DNA of 29,913 nt, taken from CAYSCZ01 sp051155775 (lineage in GTDB: Bacteria; Bacteroidota; Bacteroidia; Cytophagales; Cyclobacteriaceae). The stretch lies in assembly GCA_051155775.1 (NCBI GenBank), contig DAXETV010000050.1, positions 1-29,913 of the forward strand. The letters are read 5' to 3'. The notes beneath the pieces were generated by a model. That model was given only the letters and a program-made list of their open reading frames with translations, was not told the DNA's origin and searched no databases. The position numbers and the translations under genes are program-made. Of this stretch, positions 15,982 to 22,409 are shown piece by piece. Numbering within the stretch: position 1 is the stretch's first letter; each line of letters starts with the position of its first letter.

Positions 15982-16128
15982 ATGAGTGATCTTATTAAAT
16001 TACTTCTGATAGTTGTTGTTCTTTTGTTTGCATTCAGTTTTTTGTTTGGGTTTCTTTTCAAAGTGGGTATTATAGTCTTAATAGTTTTAGCTGCCATGTA
16101 TTTGTATAAAAAAGTATTTACGGAATAA
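15982..16128 (+). CDS. Small two-helix membrane protein of the pspA cluster (48 aa)
   Basis: A 48-codon frame, nearly all hydrophobic, with two helices (about 7-25 LLLIVVVLLFAFSFLFGFL and 28-42 VGIIVLIVLAAMYLY) and basic ends (KK near the C-terminus). It is too short for routine gene calling, but the context is strong. The ATG directly follows the terminator's T run, and its TAA stop overlaps the ATG of the DUF4178 gene by one base (TAATG), a classic translational coupling. It could play the part of a small PspB/PspC-like membrane anchor for PspA, but there is no sequence similarity that I can claim. Confidence 0.8.
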   Translation: MSDLIKLLLIVVVLLFAFSFLFGFLFKVGIIVLIVLAAMYLYKKVFTE

Positions 16129-16673
16129 TGGGTTTATTTGATTTTTTTAAAAAGAAAACGGAGCAATATGATCCTACCAATCTCTCTGTCCGGGATTTAG
16201 ATGTTGGATTTGTATTTGATTATAATTTAAAAACATGGGTGGTAAAAGAAGCATACGCGTATGATTGGGGGGATAATAACTTTTCTTATGAATTTAAAAT
16301 TGATAGTGGGGATGAGCAGGCATTTCTAAGTGTAGAAGAAGATAATGAGTTGATATTGTCTTTGACAAAACCCATTAAAATCCATAAAATTGATGAGGAT
16401 GTGGCCGATGAAATTGAAAAAACTGATAAAGCTCCCCGAAAAATTCATTATGAAGGAGAGAAGTTCTATCTGGATTCTGATTCTGCAGGTTATTTTCATG
16501 ACAAAAGCAAAGGAGACGATGATTGGGAAGAAATGATTGAGTGGGAATATTTTAATGATGAAGAAGATAAAGTGATATCCATTACCCAGTGGGATGAAAG
16601 GACTTTTGAGGCCGCGTTTGGAAAAGTTTTAAAGGAATTTGAAATATCAAATATTTTACCCGGAGAATCATAA
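16128..16673 (+). CDS. DUF4178 domain protein
   Basis: A 181-residue soluble acidic protein that starts MGLFDFFKKK, a short amphipathic, basic segment that could touch the membrane. The DUF4178 layout is visible: the strand W-V-V-K-E-A-Y-A-Y-DWG near 37-47, then FSYEFKI, a second half with DSAGYFHDKS and W-E-E-MIEWEYFNDEEDKVISITQWDE (in pieces near 141-164), and a final helix FGKVLKEFEISNILP. DUF4178 proteins accompany DUF350 and PspA in many genomes, and E. coli YjfK (DUF2491) occupies the matching slot. Function unknown. It overlaps the preceding small gene by one base and is 11 bp ahead of the lipoprotein gene. Confidence 0.8.
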   Translation: MGLFDFFKKKTEQYDPTNLSVRDLDVGFVFDYNLKTWVVKEAYAYDWGDNNFSYEFKIDSGDEQAFLSVEEDNELILSLTKPIKIHKIDEDVADEIEKTDKAPRKIHYEGEKFYLDSDSAGYFHDKSKGDDDWEEMIEWEYFNDEEDKVISITQWDERTFEAAFGKVLKEFEISNILPGES

Positions 16674-16684
16674 ACAGCAATGAG

Positions 16685-17425
16685 ATGAGAGCAAAGAAAT
16701 TATTTATTGGAATGGCGCTCACCATAATTATGATGAGCTCATGTGGCGGTGGTGGTTATAAGAAAAGTCCATTGGATGTTTTGATCCGGGATTTGCCATC
16801 GGATCAACCTTTTTCAATTATTCTTTATGACATGAATGAAGATGGTAACTTTTTCAAGGATTATTATCATAAATATAAGATTATAGAAGAACAGGAGGAT
16901 GAGACCACTACTGAGCGTATTACAGATTGGATGGAAGTAAGTGAGGAAGAATTTCAGAGAAATTTAAATAATATGGGCATGGAGATAGCTGCCCGTACCC
17001 GGGAAGGGAAGCTATCAAAATCAGCTGCTCCACCCGGTTATCATAATTATGTTGGAAATGAAAAGTATGGCCGGTGGAAGGAAAGGAATGGCACCAGTTT
17101 TTGGGAGTTTTATGGTCAGTATGCTTTTATGAGTTCCATGTTTAACATGATGTCTTATCCGGCAAGGCGGTCATACTACAATGATTGGAGAGGAAATTAT
17201 TATGGCACCGGCAGGTCTTACTATGGCCCCAGAACATCTTCAGGACAACGTTACTATGGTACGAATAGTAAGTTTAATCAATCTTCAAATAAAAATTCCG
17301 CCTGGAGCAGGAGATCAAGCAGAACATCAGCTTTTAGAAACCGGGTAAATCAACGAACTTCAAGGTCAGGCTCGAGAAGTAGCCGGTCTAGTTATAGATC
17401 CAGAGGGGGTGGATTCGGAAAATAA
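16685..17425 (+). CDS. Ser/Arg-rich lipoprotein of the pspA cluster
   Basis: A 246-residue lipoprotein. The leader MRAKKLFIGMALTIIMMSSC gives a lipobox with Cys20, followed by GGGG. Residues about 26-120 form a compact polar domain (strands, then an acidic stretch with TTTERITDWMEVSEEEF). A conserved-looking PPGYHNYVGNEKYGRW at 115-130 leads into a GTSFWEFYGQYAFMSSMF aromatic helix. The last 85 residues are low-complexity Ser/Arg/Tyr/Gly repeats (RSYYG, SRRSSR, SRSSYRSRGGGF) with very few acidic residues, a strongly basic tail that could bind lipopolysaccharide, nucleic acid or other anions. E. coli YjfM (DUF1190) is the positional equivalent, also small and Ser/Gly-rich. Outer or inner membrane cannot be decided. 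Confidence 0.8.
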   Translation: MRAKKLFIGMALTIIMMSSCGGGGYKKSPLDVLIRDLPSDQPFSIILYDMNEDGNFFKDYYHKYKIIEEQEDETTTERITDWMEVSEEEFQRNLNNMGMEIAARTREGKLSKSAAPPGYHNYVGNEKYGRWKERNGTSFWEFYGQYAFMSSMFNMMSYPARRSYYNDWRGNYYGTGRSYYGPRTSSGQRYYGTNSKFNQSSNKNSAWSRRSSRTSAFRNRVNQRTSRSGSRSSRSSYRSRGGGFGK

Positions 17426-17459
17426 TGTATCAAAGTAAAAACCAACTTAACAGTATTTA

Positions 17460-18329
17460 ATGGCAATGGAATTTTTAGATGGCTTACTAACCACGCTAGT
17501 TTACATAGTCTGTAGCTTTATTCTTTTTTTGATTGGAAAATTTGTCTATCAGTTATTTAACCCAAAAATAAAAGTAGCGCACCAACTGGTGGAAGAAGAT
17601 AATTTTGCTTTTGCCATTGCTTATGTAGGATATTACATTGGTTTGTTGCTAGCTATTGGTAGTGCTGTTATGGGTCCTTCCTATGGTTTAGTTACCGATG
17701 TCATAGATATAGGCATCTATGGATTGCTATCTATTGTTTTATTGAATATTTCTCTTATTTTGAATGATAAATTTATCCTCAGCAAGTTCAAACTCAAGAA
17801 GGAAATACTTGAGGAAAGAAACATAGGTTCCGGTTTATCAGAAGCAGCTATAGCCATTTCTACTGGTTTAATTGTGCTTGGTGCAATTCATGGGGAAGGA
17901 TATGGAAAAGGAGGACCATTGGTTACGGCAATATTATATTGGTTGCTCGGGCAGGTAATTCTTTTTATTACAGGTAAAGTATACAATATGATCACCCCAT
18001 ACGATGTGCATGAGCACATTGAAAAAAATAATTTAGCTGTTGGGATTGGTTACGCTGGTGCTTTGATTGCCATAGCAAATTTGATTCGAGCAGCACTAAT
18101 GCATGATTTTGTCAGTTGGTCTGTGACCTTTCAAAATGTCCTATACGATGTTGTTATCGGTTTATTGTTTTTACCTGTTGCCAGATATCTTACAGATAAA
18201 ATTTTATTACCGGGCCAAAATCTTACAGATGAGATTGTGAATCAGGAAAAACCCAACGTAGGTGCAGCTACGGTAGAAGCCTTCGCATATATTGGTGGCT
18301 CCATTTTAATTGCATGGTCACTGGCTTAA
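17460..18329 (+). CDS. Double-length DUF350 (YjfL-like) membrane protein
   Basis: A 289-residue integral membrane protein with about eight hydrophobic helices. It consists of two similar halves, about 8-145 and 150-288, each like one E. coli YjfL. Compare LFLIGKFVYQLFNPK with LFITGKVYNMITPY, then LVEEDNFAFAIAYVGYYIG with IEKNNLAVGIGYAGALIA. DUF350 proteins are uncharacterised multi-pass proteins that sit next to PspA, DUF4178 and spermidine-synthase genes. The internal duplication would let one chain form what YjfL forms as a dimer (inference). The start could be ATG at 17460 or 17466. Gaps to its neighbours are 34 and 35 bp. Confidence 0.85.
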   Translation: MAMEFLDGLLTTLVYIVCSFILFLIGKFVYQLFNPKIKVAHQLVEEDNFAFAIAYVGYYIGLLLAIGSAVMGPSYGLVTDVIDIGIYGLLSIVLLNISLILNDKFILSKFKLKKEILEERNIGSGLSEAAIAISTGLIVLGAIHGEGYGKGGPLVTAILYWLLGQVILFITGKVYNMITPYDVHEHIEKNNLAVGIGYAGALIAIANLIRAALMHDFVSWSVTFQNVLYDVVIGLLFLPVARYLTDKILLPGQNLTDEIVNQEKPNVGAATVEAFAYIGGSILIAWSLA

Positions 18330-18364
18330 GTATATATATTGGTCAGGCCAGGTTTGTGTGATTA

Positions 18365-19912
18365 ATGCAAGTCAATAAATCCTTTTTTCTTAAGTTGTCC
18401 CTGTTTGCCACAGGCTTTTCCGGGATAGTGGCGGAATATACTTTATCTACCAATGCTACTTACTTTCTAGGTGACTCGGTAATTCAATGGACGCTCATAG
18501 TATCCCTGATGCTATTTGCCATGGGATTAGGCAGCCGGCTAAGTAAGAATATTGAAGGCGATTTATTAAGATCATTCATCATTATTGAATTTATATTATC
18601 AGTAATCGTTTCTTCTGTAACCAATCTAATATATGCGTCCTCAATTATCTATGGTTACAATGGTATAACCATTTATGGTACGAGCATAATCATCGGATTA
18701 TTGATAGGCATGGAGATCCCATTAGTAGTGAGGCTCAACAATGTCTACCAATCATTAAAGGTTAATATTTCTTCAGCTTTAGAAAATGATTATTATGGCA
18801 GCCTGCTGGGGGGTGTTTTTTTTGCTTTTTTAGGGTTGCCTTATGTTGGGTTGACATACATACCCATCATTTTGGGTAGTTTAAATTTTTTCGTGGCTTT
18901 AGTGTTATTGATCATGCTTTGGGTGGAAGTTCCTTTAAGAAATAGAAATCAATTTAAAATTATGGCTTCTCTGGTATTGATATTATTATTAACTAACCTT
19001 ATAATATCAAAGCCACTTATAGATTTTGGAGAGCAACTAAAATATAAAGACCGTGTAATATTTAGTGAACAAACCCGATACCAAAAAATTGTGATTACCC
19101 AATCTGCTGAAGATTTTTGGCTATTTATTAATGGCAATCAGCAATTGAGCACCCTTGACGAATATCTATACCACGAGCCCCTGGTGCATGTAGCAATGTG
19201 TCTGGCAGGCAATCACGATAATATTCTTATTCTGGGTGGGGGAGATGGAGCTGCGGCCAGGGAAGTATTAAAATACAACGAGGTGAAATCAATCACTGTA
19301 GTTGATTTGGACCCTAAAATGACACAATTAGGACAAAGTTATCCTATGCTCTTAGAAATGAACCATAATGCGCTAAATCATGATAAAGTGACCATCATAA
19401 ACCAGGATGGGTTTAAATACCTTGAATCAGTGAGGGAGTTATTTGATGTAATAATTGTTGACTTACCGGACCCAAAAACTGTTGATATAAACAGACTTTA
19501 CACCTTTGAATTTTATCTTCTGTGCAAACAGGCGCTAAACGAAGGTGGTGTTATGATAACACAGGCTGGCAGCCCGTATTTTGCCGCCAAAGCATTTAAG
19601 TGCATCGAGTTGACGGTTGAAAAGGCTGGGTTCTCCACGTTACCGCTGCATAATCACTTGATCACACTTGGAGAGTGGGGGTGGGTGCTTGGAAAAAAAT
19701 CAGACCAAAAGACAGATGAAATGAAATATTTACTAAGAAATATCCAACTCAACGATCTATCTACCCGATGGTTGACAAAGGAGTCTGTAGATTATATGAT
19801 AAACTTTGGTAATAGGGATTACTTCTTAAATGGGGATAATATCGAGGTGAATAAATTATATAATCCTGTTCTTTACAGATATTATGATCAGGGGGACTGG
19901 GCCTACTACTAG
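18365..19912 (+). CDS. Membrane-anchored spermidine-synthase-like aminopropyltransferase
   Basis: A 515-residue protein with about seven transmembrane helices (residues roughly 8-215) fused to a cytoplasmic spermidine-synthase fold (about 225-500). The enzyme part looks active: RYQKI at 238-242, the substrate loop INGNQQLSTLDEYLYHEP at 255-272, the nucleotide-binding GGGDG at 291-295, acidic DLD at 314-316, and the catalytic-loop DLPDP at 366-370. By family knowledge it would transfer an aminopropyl group from decarboxylated S-adenosylmethionine to a polyamine. The membrane-embedded branch has no settled function, and the acceptor could be a lipid-linked or envelope amine. It ends the pspA cluster. 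Its stop codon abuts the 180-bp inverted-repeat element. Confidence 0.88.
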   Translation: MQVNKSFFLKLSLFATGFSGIVAEYTLSTNATYFLGDSVIQWTLIVSLMLFAMGLGSRLSKNIEGDLLRSFIIIEFILSVIVSSVTNLIYASSIIYGYNGITIYGTSIIIGLLIGMEIPLVVRLNNVYQSLKVNISSALENDYYGSLLGGVFFAFLGLPYVGLTYIPIILGSLNFFVALVLLIMLWVEVPLRNRNQFKIMASLVLILLLTNLIISKPLIDFGEQLKYKDRVIFSEQTRYQKIVITQSAEDFWLFINGNQQLSTLDEYLYHEPLVHVAMCLAGNHDNILILGGGDGAAAREVLKYNEVKSITVVDLDPKMTQLGQSYPMLLEMNHNALNHDKVTIINQDGFKYLESVRELFDVIIVDLPDPKTVDINRLYTFEFYLLCKQALNEGGVMITQAGSPYFAAKAFKCIELTVEKAGFSTLPLHNHLITLGEWGWVLGKKSDQKTDEMKYLLRNIQLNDLSTRWLTKESVDYMINFGNRDYFLNGDNIEVNKLYNPVLYRYYDQGDWAYY

Positions 19913-20092
19913 TTTAACCCGGAATCGTCATTAGCCTTTCTATTCCGGCCTTAAATCACTTCAAAATCAGACAGTTAACACTTCATTGGCTCGTCTCCAT
20001 AATAGTTCATTATGCCTCCTCGCCTAACTACCTAATTTTCTTGCACTTTAAGCCCTCATTACAAAATCCTAATGACGATTCCGGGTTTAACC
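19913..20092. repeat. 180-bp inverted-repeat element between convergent synthase genes
   Basis: The ends are matching inverted repeats: AACCCGGAATCGTCATTAG at 19916-19934 pairs perfectly (19 bp) with 20069-20087. The left half also holds a 7-bp hairpin (CCGGAAT/ATTCCGG). Compared with the copy at 25761-25840, it carries exactly 100 extra bases bounded by a 7-base direct repeat CAAAATC (19962-19968 and 20062-20068). It starts right after one stop codon and reaches the first base of the stop codon of the facing gene, so it could also act as a two-way transcription end. No gene is inside. Confidence 0.8.
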
Positions 20093-21339
20093 TACAGATC
20101 ATAGCTGCCTTCTTCGAACAACGCTTTTAAATGCATATTTTTCTCTGAGTTGACACGGAGAAGTTGAAGGTTTAAATGTACCTTTCCAAAGGATAACATC
20201 ATCCGCAGTGCATCTTCATTGATCCAGTATGCTTTGTCAAGTCTTAAACTGCTGATAATATCATCTTCAGAAATCTCTTTTTTCGAACCCAGTATCCATC
20301 CATTATGCCCAAGGGCAGGTACTTCATTGTGATAAGCTAATGTTTTGAAACCTGCCTTTTGTACAGTTTTTTCAATGGTGTAAAAGGCTTCTTTTGAAAG
20401 GTATGGGTTTCCGGCCGGAGAAACCAGTATTCCGGAAGCGGACAATGCATCAAAGCATTTACTGAAGTATTCCAGTGTATAGAATTTTTCAAATCGAGCT
20501 ACCCCGGGATATGGAATATCCATGATGATGAGGTCATACTTTTTGTCTCTGGGTAATTTATTAGATTTAACATCATTTGTAATAGAAGCGATCAGCTCAT
20601 CCTCTAAACAATAATTAAGAAGCGTATTGTTCAATGCATTGTTATGATGGATAAAGTCCACATTATTGAAATTGTGGTCCTTTAATAATTTATATACATA
20701 TCCATTCTCCCCACCAATAATTAGTACCGATTCATTTTCTTTCATTTGTGATAATGCCGGAATCACCATAGGCTCATAATAAAGTTCGTAGTCTTTGGTG
20801 GTTATTTGCTTTATTTGATCATAATAAATCCAATATTCACCCTCCCATATCGTGATGTTTAAATCGAACGCATCTTCAGTTGATGAATAGACCAGGTAAT
20901 CATTAAACTTAACCTGGGTTGGATAGATGTTTATCGAACGTAAAATTATTACCATCATCAATACATTAAGGCCTGGGTATATCCAGCTAATTATAGGGTT
21001 ATTCTCTTTCAATTTCGATCCCCAGACATTTCCCAATAATACGCCGGTTATTAATGTGAAGATCAAAAGAATAACAAGGTTGTATTCTAAAAATCCTTTC
21101 GACCAGATAAATACCGGAATACTTGAAGTATTTAAGACCAACAGTCCTGTAAGTGAAAGATAACTGGATATGGGTCGCGTGAGAAAATAGGCGATTAAAG
21201 CACTCCCAGATAGCCAGAATATCTGTGTGATTAAAATTATAACAACCTTATTAAAGAAAAAACTGACAATGTAACCCCACTCCAAAAGAAAAATCAAGGC
21301 CAACACAACCAATGAAAACTTTAATTGACTAATCTTCAT
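20092..21339 (-). CDS. Degenerate membrane-anchored spermidine-synthase homologue (probable pseudoenzyme)
   Basis: A 415-residue protein read from the ATG at 21339, which lies inside the end of the channel gene. An ATG at 21375 is possible but less likely. It has five transmembrane helices (about 7-29, 32-53, 60-79, 86-106, 116-135), then a spermidine-synthase-like domain. The fold markers align with the facing 515-residue paralogue (YYEP for YHEP, FYTLEYFSKCFDAL for YTFEFYLLCKQAL, AGNPYLSKEAF for AGSPYFAAKAF). The key residues are changed: GGENG instead of GGGDG (209-213), FIHHNN instead of VDLDPK, and DIPYP instead of DLPDP (274-278). Loss of enzyme activity with retained polyamine or nucleoside sensing is an inference. 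It overlaps the potassium channel gene by 11 bases. Confidence 0.85.
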   Translation of the reverse strand: MKISQLKFSLVVLALIFLLEWGYIVSFFFNKVVIILITQIFWLSGSALIAYFLTRPISSYLSLTGLLVLNTSSIPVFIWSKGFLEYNLVILLIFTLITGVLLGNVWGSKLKENNPIISWIYPGLNVLMMVIILRSINIYPTQVKFNDYLVYSSTEDAFDLNITIWEGEYWIYYDQIKQITTKDYELYYEPMVIPALSQMKENESVLIIGGENGYVYKLLKDHNFNNVDFIHHNNALNNTLLNYCLEDELIASITNDVKSNKLPRDKKYDLIIMDIPYPGVARFEKFYTLEYFSKCFDALSASGILVSPAGNPYLSKEAFYTIEKTVQKAGFKTLAYHNEVPALGHNGWILGSKKEISEDDIISSLRLDKAYWINEDALRMMLSFGKVHLNLQLLRVNSEKNMHLKALFEEGSYDL

Positions 21340-22108
21340 CTTTCTTTTTGCTCTTTTGACTGATTTCGGATTCAAATCCAGAGGCTACCATTCCAGTAGG
21401 GAGTGCAAATACACCTATACCTAAAATGGCAATAAATGCGCCGAGCAATTTACCCATGGGTGTTATTGGATAAACATCTCCATATCCAACTGTTGTCAAG
21501 GTAGCAACGCTCCACCACATGGTAGCTGGGATGCTGGTAAAAACTTCAGGCTGCGCTTCGCTTTCTATGAAATACATCAAACTTGATGATAGAATTAACA
21601 AGATCATGAGCAACGACACAGTAATGAGTAATTCCTCTTTCTTTTTTTGTACAACTTTTATAATCAATTGAAAAGCTACGGAATACCGGCCAAGTTTGAA
21701 GATCCGTAGTATTCGTGTGATCCGCATAATCCTCAGAATTCTTCCATCTGCACTAATAATAAGCGGAAGGTAAAAGGGTACTATCGCTAGTAGATCAATG
21801 AGTGCTTCCAGGGAAAAAATATACCGGACTCTTCCCCAAAATGGATGTCTATATTTTGGATCTAATGTACATAGCCAAACCCTGATAAAATATTCAATAG
21901 TGAAAATGATAACTGAAAATACCTCAAAAGCATCAAAGAAGTTGGAGTATTGATTATAAATGGAATCTACTGTTTCGATGATCACAGCGGTAACATTCAA
22001 CACTATCAATGTCATGATAAAAATATCAAACCGTTTACTGAGAATGTCAGCTCGTTCGGCCTTGTTGATGGTATTGAGGATCTTATACTTAAAATCCTTA
22101 CGACTCAT
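21329..22108 (-). CDS. Kv-type voltage-gated potassium channel (ion transporter family)
   Basis: A 259-residue six-helix cation channel. S1-S3 span about 28-118. S4 is unusually clear, with arginines at regular three-residue spacing in RILRIMRITRILRIFKLGR (123-141). The pore helix and selectivity filter TLTTVGYGD at 203-211 indicate potassium, and S6 covers about 220-243 with a glycine hinge. The C-terminus is short and basic-acidic (SEISQKSKKKDED) with no RCK or cyclic-nucleotide domain, so gating is by voltage or by a partner protein. Upstream and downstream genes overlap it by 4 and 11 bases, which points to tight coupling with the 98-residue protein and the degenerate synthase. Confidence 0.93.
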   Translation of the reverse strand: MSRKDFKYKILNTINKAERADILSKRFDIFIMTLIVLNVTAVIIETVDSIYNQYSNFFDAFEVFSVIIFTIEYFIRVWLCTLDPKYRHPFWGRVRYIFSLEALIDLLAIVPFYLPLIISADGRILRIMRITRILRIFKLGRYSVAFQLIIKVVQKKKEELLITVSLLMILLILSSSLMYFIESEAQPEVFTSIPATMWWSVATLTTVGYGDVYPITPMGKLLGAFIAILGIGVFALPTGMVASGFESEISQKSKKKDED

Positions 22109-22401
22109 ATATTATTTTTTTCCAGTAGGTAATTTTTAAAGTTTAGGACAAACTTCAGGTACAGTTGATGATGTGAGCAGGTTAATTCTACAAAACTCTT
22201 TCCCTCGCCATATGGCATGTAAAGGGATAGCTGGCCTTCTTCCAAAAGCCATATCGCACGATAATGATTATCATTTTGATGATCAATGAAATCTACTATA
22301 TCAAACCTGGTGTCAAGCATGAGATCGAAGAGCTCTCTTTTGATCACGTCAATGTTTCCTTCCTGCACCCATTCCCTAAAGTATTCCAGTTTATTGCCCA
22401 T
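22105..22401 (-). CDS. Small acidic hypothetical protein (98 aa)
   Basis: I do not recognise this 98-residue cytoplasmic protein. It begins with an acidic helix (MGNKLEYFREWVQEGNIDVIKRELFDLML, in two parts), then two strands around YRAIWLLEEGQLSLYMPYG and a C-terminal helical stretch LYLKFVLNFKNYLLEKN. There is no signal peptide or metal motif. Its TGA stop overlaps the channel's ATG by 4 bases (ATGA), and its ATG is 9 bases after the glpD stop codon. Translational coupling to the channel suggests an accessory or regulatory subunit, but that is inferred from position only. Confidence 0.7.
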   Translation of the reverse strand: MGNKLEYFREWVQEGNIDVIKRELFDLMLDTRFDIVDFIDHQNDNHYRAIWLLEEGQLSLYMPYGEGKSFVELTCSHHQLYLKFVLNFKNYLLEKNNI

Positions 22402-22409
22402 AAGTTAAT

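Noticed and set aside
22105..22401. Truncated C-terminus of glpD
   Set aside because: The glpD protein ends normally (YSRLAKDYYLEN) before it, and the 98-residue frame has its own ATG and unrelated sequence.
14836..22401. Phage-defence system
   Set aside because: PspA was named for phage shock, and channel genes occur in defence loci, but no nuclease, NTPase, reverse transcriptase or nucleotide cyclase effector is present. An envelope-stress or polyamine role fits better.
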